54,900 nucleotides of DNA from Collinsella aerofaciens (GCF_028207065.1 NZ_JAQLFP010000019.1:1-54900); one strand, 5' to 3'. Counted from the stretch's first letter, positions 35,482 to 43,908 are shown. Numbers and translations are program-made. Notes: generated by a model from the sequence alone, not told the origin.

Positions 35482-37152
35482 ATGCCTGGTGTTACCCCTG
35501 CAGAAGTTCTGTCCAACTTTGGCATTACGCTGGTCGAAGACCCCGCCGAGAACCAGCCCCGCCTGCTGGTTGACCTGCCGGCAGCCGAGCTCGTCGAGCA
35601 CGCCATCCGCCGTGAAGAAGGCCGCATGGCCTCCAACGGCGCACTGGTGATCGAGACGGGGGAGCGTACCGGACGCTCGCCCAATGACCGTTTTATCGCC
35701 GACACCCCCGATGTCCACGACAAGATCGCCTGGGGCGCCGTCAACCGCCCGCTTTCGATCGAGAGCTACGAGACCATCAAGGCTGGTATCGTCGACTACC
35801 TCAACGAGCGCGATGTGTTCGTTACCCGCGGCATGGCGGGCGCCGACCGCAACCACACGCGCCGACTGCTCGTCGCCTGCGAGCGCGCCAGCCAGGCACT
35901 CTTCATTAAGCAGATGCTCGCCCGCCCGCTTGCCCGCGAAATCGCGCGCACCGGCGAGCCGGACTTCTGTGTGCTCGCCGCGCCGGGCTACCAGTGCGAT
36001 CCCGCCATCAAGGGCCTCAACTCCAGCGCCGCCGTGGTCATCAACTTCCAGGAGCGCGTGATTTTGGTCGCGGGTACCGGCTACTCCGGCGAGATCAAAA
36101 AGTCCATCTTCAGCGTCATGAATTACCTGCTGCCCGTCGAGGACGACGTGCTGCCCATGCATTGCTCGGCTAGCATGGATCCCGTCACGCACGAGACCGC
36201 GGTGTTCTTTGGCCTGTCGGGCACCGGCAAGACCACGCTTTCGGCCAACCCTACGCGCCTGCTGATCGGCGATGACGAGCACGGCTGGTCCGACATGGGC
36301 ATCTTCAACATCGAGGGCGGCTGCTACGCCAAGTGCGAGGGCTTGGATGCGTTCCACGAGCCCGAGATCTTTAATGCCGTTCGCTTTGGCGCCATCTGCG
36401 AAAACGTGGTGCTCGATGAGGGCCGCAAGCCCAATTACGATGATATTTCGATTACGCACAACACGCGCGTGGCCTATCCCGTCGAGCATATTCCCAACGC
36501 GTGGACCAAGGGCATGGGTACCACTCCGAGCGTCGTGCTGTTTTTGACCTGTGATGCCTTTGGCGTGCTGCCGCCCATTTCGCGCCTGACGGCCGACGCC
36601 GCCATGTATCACTTTGTGACGGGCTTTACGGCCAAGATCCCCGGCACCGAGGTCGGCGTCACCGAGCCCACGCCTACGTTTTCCTCGCTGTTCGGAGAGC
36701 CGTTTATGCCGCTCGACCCTCTGGTCTACGCCAAGATGCTCGGCGAGCGTATCGCCGACGGGCGCACCCGCGTCTATCTGGTCAACACCGGCTGGATCGG
36801 CGGCGGTTATGGCGTGGGCCATCGCATCGAGCTTGCCTACACGCGCGCCCTGGTGGCCCGCGCTCTTGACGGTACCATCGAGGATAGCGAGTTCGTGCAC
36901 GACGATATCTTCAATGTCGACATTCCCACGACGTGCCACGGTGTGCCCGACGGCATCCTGGTGCCGCGCCAGTACTGGCAGAGCACCGCGCGCTATGACG
37001 AGGCCGCGCACAACTTGGCGGTGATGTTCGAGGAGAACTTCGAGAAGAAGTACTCGCACCTGCCCGAGTCCGTTAAGGCCGCCGGCCCGCACGCCCATGC
37101 GTCCGCCGAGGCCCGTCATCGCGGCCGCGGCCTGCTGGGACTCCGCCACTAG
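35482..37152 (+). CDS. pckA: Phosphoenolpyruvate carboxykinase (ATP)
   Basis: Interconverts oxaloacetate and phosphoenolpyruvate with ATP/ADP and CO2; in anaerobes it often runs in the direction of oxaloacetate, feeding succinate or amino acids. 556 residues from ATG 35482 (AAAGGAGG before it). The phosphate-binding loop FGLSGTGKTTLSANP, the metal motif IGDDEHGWSDMGIFN, the N-terminal RTGRSPNDRF and the C-terminal LVNTGWIGGGYGVG with the TGWIGG element are all present. No truncation; the length is close to the usual ~530-540 with a short C-terminal extension. Two palindromes lie in its upstream region. Confidence 0.95.
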   Translation: MPGVTPAEVLSNFGITLVEDPAENQPRLLVDLPAAELVEHAIRREEGRMASNGALVIETGERTGRSPNDRFIADTPDVHDKIAWGAVNRPLSIESYETIKAGIVDYLNERDVFVTRGMAGADRNHTRRLLVACERASQALFIKQMLARPLAREIARTGEPDFCVLAAPGYQCDPAIKGLNSSAAVVINFQERVILVAGTGYSGEIKKSIFSVMNYLLPVEDDVLPMHCSASMDPVTHETAVFFGLSGTGKTTLSANPTRLLIGDDEHGWSDMGIFNIEGGCYAKCEGLDAFHEPEIFNAVRFGAICENVVLDEGRKPNYDDISITHNTRVAYPVEHIPNAWTKGMGTTPSVVLFLTCDAFGVLPPISRLTADAAMYHFVTGFTAKIPGTEVGVTEPTPTFSSLFGEPFMPLDPLVYAKMLGERIADGRTRVYLVNTGWIGGGYGVGHRIELAYTRALVARALDGTIEDSEFVHDDIFNVDIPTTCHGVPDGILVPRQYWQSTARYDEAAHNLAVMFEENFEKKYSHLPESVKAAGPHAHASAEARHRGRGLLGLRH

Positions 37153-37167
37153 CGTTGCCTCAGGTCC

Positions 37168-37208
37168 AAAACCACCATAAAGGGGATAGGCACCTTTGCG
37201 TTGGTTTT
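37168..37208. repeat. REP-like hairpin, copy 2 (reversed core)
   Basis: AAAACCACCATAAAGG and CCTTTGCGTTGGTTTT with an internal GGATAGGCACC, i.e. the conserved loop in the opposite orientation. It lies 15 bases after pckA and probably acts as its terminator. The right arm overlaps the -35 box of the next promoter. Confidence 0.75.
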
Positions 37209-37336
37209 GCTTGGGCGGATGACTCGGGTTACAATACGCCTGACATATCGTCCCCTTCTCCGGATGGGGGCAGCGTAAGCGCTCTTGTGGCGGCACCGTA
37301 GGACTTTGAAGGTGGCCGCTGTGAGAGCGCTTTTTG
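37207..37336 (+). ncRNA. Short leader or small RNA with terminator upstream of the B3/4 gene
   Basis: TTGCTT (37207-37212) and TACAAT (37230-37235), 17 bases apart, make a good promoter. The transcript of ~95 bases has a CCCC/GGGG hairpin near 37250-37270 and ends in a large stem (GCGCTCT with AGAGCGC, and GGCGGC with GCCGCT inside) followed by TTTTT. The next gene starts 45 bases later. It is either a small RNA or an attenuator for the B3/4-domain gene. I do not recognise a known riboswitch. Confidence 0.55.
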
Positions 37337-37379
37337 TTTAGGTGCCCTCGCTCGGGCGCGCACAGTGAAGGGAGAGCGT

Positions 37380-38099
37380 ATGAAGGGCTTTGTTGCCGAG
37401 AATTCGTTTTGGGAGCTGTTTCCGCAGGCAGCGGTCGGCGTCGTGGTCGTAAAGGGCATGAAGCCCGCGGCCCAGATTCCTCAAGAGGATGTGGATGCCA
37501 TTGCGGCGCTGCTTGACCGCGCCAACATCGATGCGGAGCGTCATCTGACCAGCGATACTATCAGCGAGAACGCGCCGGTCAAGGCATGGCGCGAGGCCTA
37601 TCGTCTGTTTAAGACCAAAAAGGGCGCCCGCTGCTCGATCGAGAACTTGCTCAAGCGCGTGCTCAAGGGCAAGCCGGTGGGCCACATCACGCCTGCGGTG
37701 GACATCTACAACACGGTGTCGCTGACTTACGCGCTACCCGTAGGAGGCGAGGATTTGCATGCGATTGAGGGAGACCTTCGCTTGAGGGTGACCGACGGTG
37801 GCGATGCGTTCTTGCCGCTTGGCGAGGAAGCGGATGACCCGACGCTGCCCGGCGAGCTCGCCTACATCGACGAAGCAGGCGCCGTGTGCCGCTGCTGGAA
37901 CTGGCGCGACGGCGTTCGAACGGCCCTGTCCGACGATTCGGCCGATGCGTTCCTGGCGATTGAGTGTGTTGAGCCCGAGCGCATGGGGGATTGCCAGGCC
38001 GCCATCGATCGCTTAGCCGAGCTGCTCGAGCGGTATTTGGGAGCGACGGTTGTCGTTAAGACGCTTGTGACCCGCAACAATCCCTGTGTGGAGCTATAG
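37380..38099 (+). CDS. B3/4 domain protein (tRNA-synthetase editing-domain-like)
   Basis: 239 residues with the B3/B4 fold found in the editing module of phenylalanyl-tRNA synthetase beta subunits and in free-standing proteins. Typical stretches are AWREAYRLFKTKKGARCSIENLLKRVLKG and NTVSLTYALPVGGEDLHAIEGDLRLRV. Such proteins may remove wrongly attached amino acids from tRNA; for stand-alone members this is not proven. ATG 37380 is chosen because AAGGGAG lies just before it and the family match starts near WELFPQAAVGVVVV; an earlier GTG is unlikely. A promoter and terminator-like leader precede it, so expression may be attenuated. Confidence 0.82.
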   Translation: MKGFVAENSFWELFPQAAVGVVVVKGMKPAAQIPQEDVDAIAALLDRANIDAERHLTSDTISENAPVKAWREAYRLFKTKKGARCSIENLLKRVLKGKPVGHITPAVDIYNTVSLTYALPVGGEDLHAIEGDLRLRVTDGGDAFLPLGEEADDPTLPGELAYIDEAGAVCRCWNWRDGVRTALSDDSADAFLAIECVEPERMGDCQAAIDRLAELLERYLGATVVVKTLVTRNNPCVEL

Positions 38100-38125
38100 C
38101 GGCGCCTAGAACCTATTGATGCCCC

Positions 38126-38166
38126 AAACCACCACAAAGGTGCCTGTTCCCTTTGTGGTGGTTTTT
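38126..38166. repeat. REP-like hairpin, copy 3
   Basis: AAACCACCACAAAGG and CCTTTGTGGTGGTTTTT with GTGCCTGTTCC in the loop. It follows the B3/4 gene by 27 bases and has a T run, so it can terminate transcription. Confidence 0.85.
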
Positions 38167-38269
38167 ATGTTGATGGGTTAACAAATGGGTCGCGTGGAGG
38201 CGGCAGTCGCTGAGTACGGCTAAGATGTTTACCCGTTAGCATCATGCAAGCGAAAGGCGGTCGTCTCCC

Positions 38270-38719
38270 ATGCAGCAGAACGACGAGACACGTTTTGAGG
38301 ATTTTGTCGGACTGATTGGCGGGCTCTACAAGGAGATTCAGCGTATCAAGACGTCCGAGGGCGCAAGGCTGGGCCTCAAGGGCTCCGACGTCATGTGCCT
38401 GTACTACCTGGAGCGCAGCAAGGACGGCATGACCGGCGCCGACCTTGCTCGCGTGGCCGGCGTGACGCGCGCTGCCGTTTCGCGCACGCTGGCGCACCTG
38501 GAGGAGGGCGGCTTTGTCGAGGTTGATGACTCGGGCGATGCTGCCGTCAAGTACCGCGCCCCGGTTCGCCTGACCACGCTTGGCGGCGAGAGCATGAACG
38601 AGGCCGACCGCATCATCCACGACGTGCTCGACACCACCGGTAAGGCCATGGGCGTGGAACAGCGCGAGCAGATGTATGCGTCGCTGCGTACGATTCTCAA
38701 CACCCTGCGCGAGATCTAA
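38270..38719 (+). CDS. MarR-family transcriptional regulator
   Basis: 149-residue winged helix-turn-helix repressor or activator. The N-terminal helix (FEDFVGLIGGLYKEIQRIK) and the C-terminal helices make the dimer interface. The HTH is MTGADLARVAGVTRAAVSRTLAHLEEGGFVEVD, with wing KYRAPVRLTTLGGESM. Ligand and targets are unknown. It precedes a DegV-family gene by about 117 bases on the same strand, so control of that gene, of a lipid-related pathway, or of itself is possible. The start ATG 38270 is weakly supported by AAAGG 17 bases upstream, too far to be decisive, but matches the family start. Confidence 0.85.
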   Translation: MQQNDETRFEDFVGLIGGLYKEIQRIKTSEGARLGLKGSDVMCLYYLERSKDGMTGADLARVAGVTRAAVSRTLAHLEEGGFVEVDDSGDAAVKYRAPVRLTTLGGESMNEADRIIHDVLDTTGKAMGVEQREQMYASLRTILNTLREI

Positions 38720-38836
38720 GACCGCCAAAGCATTTTCTTCCAACTAGCAACTGCATCGTCCCGTTTGAGCGTATACCGTGCCTGGGCATTGCTGTCAACA
38801 TTCCCTGCGCGAGACCTGCGCAAGAAAGGATTTGTT

Positions 38837-39691
38837 ATGACCGTCCGCATTATTACCGATTCCGCAAGCGATATGTCGCCGGCGGAGCACCCCGCTCTGC
38901 GTGTTTTGCCGCTGTCCGTCACCTTTGGCACCGATGTGTACATGGATGGCATCGACATCGATCACCAGCGCTTTTACGAGATGCTCGTGGAGCGCGATGA
39001 GCTGCCCAAGACTGGCCAGGTCAACCCGTACGCGTTTTCTCAGGCTATCGCCGAGGTTCGTGAAGCCGGCGATGAGGCTGTGATTATTACCGTGGGCGCT
39101 AAGCTATCAGGCACCAATCAGAGTGCCCGTACCGCACTTGCCGAGGCGCCGGGCGGCGACGTGTTTGTCGTGGACAGCAATAACGTCACCCTGGGTGAGC
39201 GCGTGCTGGTCGAGTATGCCCTGCGTCTGGTGGACGAGGGCCAGGGAGCGGCCCAGATCGCGGCGGCCGTCGAGGCCGTGCGCGACCGCGTGGTGGTTAT
39301 CGGCCTGCTCGAGACGCTGGAGTATCTGGTGCGCGGCGGTCGCCTGTCTGCTGCGGCCGGCGCCGTGGGCACGCTGCTCAACGTGAAGCCCGTTGTAGCC
39401 GCCGAAGACGGTCTGATCGTGCAGCTGGGCAAGGCGCGCGGTTCCAAGAACGGCCGTAACCTGCTCAACCAAAAGGTCGAAAAGGCAGGCGGCATCGACT
39501 TTTCCATGCCGCTGGCGCTGGGCTATACGGGCCTTTCGGACGCTGTGCTCAAGAAGTACATCGAGGACAGCGCCGCGCTGTGGGCCGGCCATGCCGAGAG
39601 CGAGCTGCCCATCCACACCATTGGCGCCACCATCGGCACCCACGTGGGCCCCGGTGCCGTAGCCGTAGCCTTCTTCCGCCCCGCCAACTAG
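38837..39691 (+). CDS. DegV-family fatty-acid-binding protein
   Basis: 284 residues, normal for DegV proteins, which bind a fatty acid and, as FakB, present it to the kinase FakA for phosphorylation. It begins VRIITDSASDMSPAE, followed by LPLSVTFGTDVYMDGID, KTGQVNPYAFSQA, GAKLSGTNQSARTAL (the family S-G-T-x-Q-S-A motif near the carboxylate site) and GRLSAAAGAVGTLLNVKPV. ATG 38837 has AAAGGA before it; a longer reading from 38765 lacks support. No fakA kinase gene is in the window, so its partner is unknown. Confidence 0.9.
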   Translation: MTVRIITDSASDMSPAEHPALRVLPLSVTFGTDVYMDGIDIDHQRFYEMLVERDELPKTGQVNPYAFSQAIAEVREAGDEAVIITVGAKLSGTNQSARTALAEAPGGDVFVVDSNNVTLGERVLVEYALRLVDEGQGAAQIAAAVEAVRDRVVVIGLLETLEYLVRGGRLSAAAGAVGTLLNVKPVVAAEDGLIVQLGKARGSKNGRNLLNQKVEKAGGIDFSMPLALGYTGLSDAVLKKYIEDSAALWAGHAESELPIHTIGATIGTHVGPGAVAVAFFRPAN

Positions 39692-39701
39692 CTTTCCGGT
39701 C

Positions 39702-39741
39702 AAAACCACCATAAAGGGGACAGGCACCTTTGTGGTGGTTT
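39702..39741. repeat. REP-like hairpin, copy 4 (reversed core)
   Basis: AAAACCACCATAAAGG and CCTTTGTGGTGGTTTA with GGGACAGGCACC in the loop, i.e. the core in the opposite orientation to copies 1, 3, 5 and 7. It sits between degV-like and MGMT-like genes. Confidence 0.85.
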
Positions 39742-39770
39742 ATGCTGGTTCCGGTTGAAAGGAGCATGCG

Positions 39771-40091
39771 ATGGCGTCTGAGGGCTTTTTCGAGCGGGTG
39801 TACGAGGTAGTCGAGCAGATTCCCGAGGGGATGGTCGCCACCTACGGTCAGGTGGCGCTGCTCGCCGGTCGCCCGCGAAGCGCGCGCTATGTGGGCTATG
39901 CGCTGCACAGCAATCCGCGCCCTGGTCAGATTCCCTGTCATCGCGTGGTGTTTGCCGACGGTCGTATCTGTGAGGGCTTTGCCTTTGGCGGTCCCGATGC
40001 TCAACGTGAGCTCTTAATGGGGGAGGGCGTGGCGTTTGCCGATCCCATGCGCGTTGACCTGGCTGCCAGCCGTTGGCCGGCCGGGCTCTAG
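39771..40091 (+). CDS. MGMT-family (O6-alkylguanine transferase-like) protein, short form
   Basis: 106 residues corresponding to the C-terminal DNA-binding and active-site domain of O6-methylguanine-DNA methyltransferases. It contains PEGMVATYGQVALLAG (HTH) and IPCHRVVFADGR with the acceptor Cys of PCHR. Alkyltransferase-like proteins of this length usually have Trp instead of Cys, so keeping Cys suggests real alkyl transfer is possible. The N-terminal half of full MGMT is missing, as is common for small homologues. GAAAGGAG precedes the ATG. It could repair alkylated bases or flag them for excision repair. Confidence 0.85.
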   Translation: MASEGFFERVYEVVEQIPEGMVATYGQVALLAGRPRSARYVGYALHSNPRPGQIPCHRVVFADGRICEGFAFGGPDAQRELLMGEGVAFADPMRVDLAASRWPAGL

Positions 40092-40106
40092 CAGCTCGCT
40101 CGTGCC

Positions 40107-40147
40107 AAAACCACCACAAAGGTGCCTGTCCCCTTTGTGGTGGTTTT
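40107..40147. repeat. REP-like hairpin, copy 5
   Basis: AAAACCACCACAAAGG and CCTTTGTGGTGGTTTT with the GGTGCCTGTCCCC core, 16 bases after the MGMT-like stop, with a T run. The following stretch to 40330 contains no gene I can support. Confidence 0.88.
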
Positions 40148-40330
40148 CCGTTGCAGGTTTACCTGGGCTAACTTATGGAGAACGTATGACGGCGCGGTTT
40201 GACGCTACAAAGTAAACCACGGTGAACTATATTGTTTTCAGCAACGGAGCAGGCAATAGGCGATGAAAAAGCCTGCCCTGTTGAGTTTGATTCGCATTCC
40301 TCCCCTCTGTGCGATTCAACGGTGTACTTC

Positions 40331-40373
40331 GGGAAAGCGCCCGCCGGCTGCCATGGCCGGCGGGCGCTTTCCT
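40331..40373. other. 17-bp perfect palindromic hairpin
   Basis: GGAAAGCGCCCGCCGGC and its exact inverse are separated by seven bases. It lies in an otherwise gene-free stretch (40148-40456). There is no T run on the plus strand, and on the minus strand only the arm's own A/T bases, so terminator function is uncertain. Confidence 0.6.
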
Positions 40374-40456
40374 GTAATCATGGGACAAAACATCAGGTCC
40401 GTTATCCCAAAATGAGGTGCCGACGTTTGGCCTTAGGGCGGCACAAACTTTGATTG

Positions 40457-40750
40457 TTAGTCCCGCTTGCAGCAACCGATCTTTGTAAACCCCTGCGGCG
40501 CCTCTTCGCTCGCGGGGATTCTTGGGCTGTTGCTTCCCAGATACGCCTCTACATGCCGCGCGAACGCTTGCCACGACCACTCGTCTTTATCGGCCTCAAG
40601 CCGATCGGGAGAAATCGCGTTGAACAGGCACGTTGGAATCTCGTGCTCGTGCAGATTCTTGGCGATACAAGGCGTGCAGCCCTTGTCGTGGTTGACAGGG
40701 TTAAACGGGCATTTCCGGTCGTTGCATGTACAAAACGCAACTGAGCTCAT
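40457..40750 (-). CDS. Small cysteine-rich protein, DUF6485-like
   Basis: 97 residues with a cluster FCTCNDRKCPFNPVNHDKGCTPCIAKNLHEHEIPTC in the N-terminal half; spacing C-x-C-x4-C, then C-x2-C and a later C suggests a bound zinc or iron-sulphur cluster. It resembles short DUF6485-type proteins with C-x2-C-I pairs and a final PxCLF. Function is unknown. The start is supported by AAGGAG before ATG on the minus strand. The overlapping plus-strand frames of similar length lack the Cys pattern and a ribosome binding site, so I prefer this strand. Confidence 0.7.
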   Translation of the reverse strand: MSSVAFCTCNDRKCPFNPVNHDKGCTPCIAKNLHEHEIPTCLFNAISPDRLEADKDEWSWQAFARHVEAYLGSNSPRIPASEEAPQGFTKIGCCKRD

Positions 40751-40907
40751 GGGGCTCCTTCCAGTCGGTCGGCTCTGCTGTAAAACGCTGCCGCATGTTA
40801 AAACAATAGGGCGTCATTGCTTAACAGAATATAGTCTTAGGGTTCTTGCGACTTAGGGGTTCTGCCGAGCGGCTGAATACCTCGGCGACCGACCTCTGAA
40901 GAAAACA

Positions 40908-40948
40908 AAACCGCCGCAATGAGGATTGTACTCATCGCGGCGGTTTTG
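40908..40948. terminator. Terminator downstream of trpS
   Basis: AACCGCCGCAATGAG and CTCATCGCGGCGGTT pair around GATTGTA. Towards the minus strand it is followed by TTTTGTTTTC, fitting a terminator of trpS. Confidence 0.85.
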
Positions 40949-40973
40949 TTTGACTGCTGTTTATTGTTCTCGG

Positions 40974-42023
40974 CTAGTACACCATGCCCATGGCGTCCTG
41001 AACCTCGGCCAGGGTCTGCTCGGCAATCTCGTTGGCGCGACGGTTGCCCTCGTGCAGCACGTCCTTCACATAGTCCAGATCGTTCTCATAGCGCTGACGA
41101 CGCTCGCGGATCGGCGCGAAGTACTCGTTGACGGCCTCGGTCACGTACTTCTTGAGCTGGCCGGAGCCGCCCATGCCGATCTCCTCGGCAATCTCGACCT
41201 CGGAACGGCCGGTGCAGATGGCGGCGGTTGAAAGCAGGCCGGACACGCCGGGGCGATTCTCGGGATCGAACGTGATCATGCGCTCGGAGTCGGTCTGGCT
41301 CTTCTTGATGCGCTTGGCCGTCTCCTCGGCGGTCATCGAGATGTTGATGGCGTTGCCGTAGCTCTTGCTCATCTTGCGCCCGTCCAGGCCGGGCAGCAGC
41401 GGGGTCTCGGACAGCAGCGCGTCGACCTCGGGGAACACCTTGCCGTAACGGTTGTTAAAGCGGCGGGCGATGGTGCGGGTGAGCTCGATGTGCGGCAGCT
41501 GGTCGCGACCGACGGGCACCACATTGCCCTTGCAGAACAGGATGTCGCAGGCCTGGTGCACCGGGTAGGTGAGCAGAAGGCCGGTGAGCTCGTGGCCCGA
41601 GGCCTCCATCTCGGCCTTGACCGTGGGGTTGCGCGCCAGCTCGGCCTCGGAGACCAGCGACAGGAACGGCAGCATGAGCTGGTTTGCGGCGGGTACGGCG
41701 GAGTGCGCGTAGATCATGGTCTTGTCGGGGTCGATGCCGCAGGCAAGGTAGTCCATGACCATGTTGTACACGTTGTCCTGGATGTGCTCGGTCGTATCGC
41801 GGTCAGTGATGACTTGGTAGTCGGCGATGAGCACGTTGGTCTTGGCGCCCATGTTCTGCAGCTCAACACGGCCCTTGAGGGTGCCGAAGTAGTGACCCAG
41901 GTGCAGACGGCCGGTGGGGCGGTCGCCGGTGAGCATGGTGAACTTCTCGGGCGTTTTGGCCAGGCCCTCGCGAATGGCGTTGCTCTTTTGCAGCGCGACT
42001 TCGTAGCTGTTCTCGTTTGGCAT
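40974..42023 (-). CDS. trpS: Tryptophan-tRNA ligase
   Basis: Class I aminoacyl-tRNA synthetase that charges tRNA-Trp, 349 residues. The nucleotide-binding motif is RPTGRLHLGHYFG (HIGH-like) and the second signature is GRKMSKSYGNAI. DQLPHIELTRTIARRFN and the dimer-specific region are typical. I chose ATG 42023 with TAGGAG before it; the upstream M at 42053 would add ten unlike residues. Single gene followed by a strong hairpin. No tryptophan-sensing leader is visible within the short upstream gap. Confidence 0.94.
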   Translation of the reverse strand: MPNENSYEVALQKSNAIREGLAKTPEKFTMLTGDRPTGRLHLGHYFGTLKGRVELQNMGAKTNVLIADYQVITDRDTTEHIQDNVYNMVMDYLACGIDPDKTMIYAHSAVPAANQLMLPFLSLVSEAELARNPTVKAEMEASGHELTGLLLTYPVHQACDILFCKGNVVPVGRDQLPHIELTRTIARRFNNRYGKVFPEVDALLSETPLLPGLDGRKMSKSYGNAINISMTAEETAKRIKKSQTDSERMITFDPENRPGVSGLLSTAAICTGRSEVEIAEEIGMGGSGQLKKYVTEAVNEYFAPIRERRQRYENDLDYVKDVLHEGNRRANEIAEQTLAEVQDAMGMVY

Positions 42024-42184
42024 GATTGCTCCTAACGTATGTTCATGGGTCAAGATGATAACGCGTTTATTGGAGGGTCGGGGCGTAAGTACGCGAGGGG
42101 CGGGAGAGCGGCGGTATGTGCGATGGGCGCGGCGTGGCTGCGCGTTTGGCCGGCGGCGCCTGGGCGCAGCCTCGGCAGCTTACC

Positions 42185-43384
42185 CTAGCGCCTGTGGTGG
42201 CGCTCCTCCCTGCGTTCTTCTGCCGCCTGCTCCTCCTGCTTAAAGGCGGGATCGTCGGGGGTGACGAGCTCGTCCTCGTGCGTGCGCTTGTTGTAATGGT
42301 GGCGCAGCACGGGCTCAAACAGGTGCAGGTGCTTGGCAAAGGCCGCCGAGCCAATGGCGAGTACGGTAAAGATGAGCACGCGCATGGGCACCTCGACCTG
42401 GTTAATCGCGGCGGCGCCGGCCGAAAGCATGATGCACCAGGCGTAGATGAGGAGCACTGCCTGCTTTTGGTTGTAGCCCTCTTGGATCAGGCGGTGGTGG
42501 ATGTGGCCCTTGTCGGCCTGCCCGATGCTAATGTGGGCGCGCTTGCGGCGCACGATGGCGCTAAACGTGTCGATGATGGGCACGCCGGCAACGATGAGCG
42601 GGATGATAAGCGAGGTGAGCGCGGCGGTGCGGCTCACGTTGAGCAGCGAGATGGAGCCCAGCGCAAAGCCCAGAAGCAGCGACCCCGAGTCGCCCAAGAA
42701 GATGCTTGCGGGGTTGAAGTTGTAGCGCAAAAAGGCCAGACAGGCGCCAAAGAGCGCAATGGAGAGCGCGGCGGCGTCGATGCGGCCCGAGAGAACGGCC
42801 ATCGAAAACATGGTGAACGACGCGATGCCGCAGATGCCCGTGGCTAAGCCGTCGAGGCCGTCGATGAGGTTAATGATGTTGGTGAATGCCACCAGATAGA
42901 TCACGGTGATGGGGTAGGCGAGCCATCCGAGCATGATTTCGCCGGGGGCAAACGGGTTGACGATGACGCCGATCCGCAGGCCGCCGATACAGGCGATAAG
43001 CGCGGCGAGGACCTGTCCGGCTAGCTTTTGCTTGGGCTTGAGCTGGAAGACGTCGTCGATAGCGCCGGTCGCAAAGATGACGGTAAAAGAAAGCGCAAGT
43101 ATGGGGTAGCTGATGTGCAGACGGGGGTGGGGCACCAAAACGGGCGGCCAACCCAGGTACCAGGTGCCTAGGATTTGCACAATACAGGCAACGACCAGGC
43201 CCAAAAACACCGCCGTTCCGCCCAAACGCGGGATGGGCTTGGTGTTGATGCGGCGCTTAGAAGGATAGTCGACGGCGTCGAGCTTAATTGCCAAGCGCTT
43301 GACCAGGGGCACCGTGAGGAAGGTCGTGATAAAGGCCGCCGCTGCCACGCATAGATACGGTATGTAGCTCGGGGATGAAGCCAT
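42185..43384 (-). CDS. WecA/TagO-type undecaprenyl-phosphate sugar-1-phosphate transferase
   Basis: Integral membrane enzyme of the MraY/WecA family, 399 residues, that transfers GlcNAc-1-phosphate or a similar sugar to undecaprenyl phosphate, starting wall teichoic acid or surface polysaccharide. About ten hydrophobic helices. Family motifs are DYPSKRRINTKPIPRLGG (N-terminal), FTNIINLIDGLDGLATG with the catalytic Asp region, IFLGDSGSLLLGF and the loop KGHIHHRLIQEGY. Transferred sugar and final polymer cannot be read from sequence. I placed the start at 43384; a ribosome binding site is weak. The last ~25 residues are a charged Glu/Arg/His tail. The nearby flippase could act in the same pathway. 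Confidence 0.85.
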   Translation of the reverse strand: MASSPSYIPYLCVAAAAFITTFLTVPLVKRLAIKLDAVDYPSKRRINTKPIPRLGGTAVFLGLVVACIVQILGTWYLGWPPVLVPHPRLHISYPILALSFTVIFATGAIDDVFQLKPKQKLAGQVLAALIACIGGLRIGVIVNPFAPGEIMLGWLAYPITVIYLVAFTNIINLIDGLDGLATGICGIASFTMFSMAVLSGRIDAAALSIALFGACLAFLRYNFNPASIFLGDSGSLLLGFALGSISLLNVSRTAALTSLIIPLIVAGVPIIDTFSAIVRRKRAHISIGQADKGHIHHRLIQEGYNQKQAVLLIYAWCIMLSAGAAAINQVEVPMRVLIFTVLAIGSAAFAKHLHLFEPVLRHHYNKRTHEDELVTPDDPAFKQEEQAAEERREERHHRR

Positions 43385-43611
43385 GAATCTAAAAACCGCC
43401 AAGCGTCGAAGGAAAAGGTCAAAGGTTGCTAAGCGCAAAGGGCATAGCCGAACCATGATACTCGACCAAGGGGGGTGCATGGAATTGCACGCAGCGATAA
43501 TCACGCGCTTACCAGATATTGGGATGTTGTCGATGGATTGTCGGGATACCGGCGGGGATCCATATGGGCTGTAATGGTGGTTTTCGGCAAATAAAAACCA
43601 CCCCCCACGTT

Positions 43612-43774
43612 ACGAAAATGAACCCACCTAAAACAGGTGGGTGCCCTCATCGACTGTTCCAGCGTCCTTAACAACGAAGGATACCTGTACTAGGTACGAC
43701 TGTGTGGGCTCCCTAAATAAACGCGACGGTTCACCCAGTTGCTCCGCGGGGGGCGGAATACCTACATCATAAAG
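43612..43774 (-). ncRNA. ssrS: Structured RNA gene, candidate 6S RNA
   Basis: About 160 bases transcribed on the minus strand from a promoter TTGTAA (43803-43808) and GATAAA (43781-43786), 16 apart. The RNA includes GGGAGCCCACACAG, the hairpins TACCT-AGTAC-AGGTA and TCCTT-CGTTGTT-AAGGA, GGGTG/CACCC pairing, and ends with a CCCACCT-GTTT-TAGGTGGG terminator. Size, internal loops and a terminal CCCACCT stem are like 6S RNAs of Firmicutes and relatives, which bind RNA polymerase. This is by resemblance only. It has no open frame. It lies between the TagO-type gene and the radical SAM gene. Confidence 0.5.
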
Positions 43775-43780
43775 CGGCAC

Positions 43781-43808
43781 TTTATCGATTCCAGTCTTGA
43801 CATTACAA
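43781..43808 (-). promoter_or_regulatory. Promoter of the 6S-like RNA
   Basis: TTGTAA and GATAAA boxes on the minus strand with 16 bases between. Each matches the sigma-70-type consensus at four of six positions. Confidence 0.45.
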
Positions 43809-43908
43809 AAATCGTGTCGGACGATTACGGCGCCTTGGGCTCGAGCCGTCTGTGCGGTTGGTCCCTTTACGTTTGAGCTGCTGAATCGTTGTTTTGGAGC
43901 ATGTTTTT

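Noticed and set aside
37207..37336. T-box riboswitch in front of the B3/4 gene (GGCGGCACCG resembles the T-box core)
   Set aside because: The leader is under 100 bases, has no specifier loop, and the core pairs with its own terminator arm.
40232..40453. 73-residue frame across the 17-bp palindrome
   Set aside because: It reads through both arms of a perfect hairpin and has no start signal.
43383..43574. 63-residue basic frame starting inside the TagO-type gene's first codons
   Set aside because: It has no ribosome binding site, overlaps the opposite gene start and resembles nothing known.
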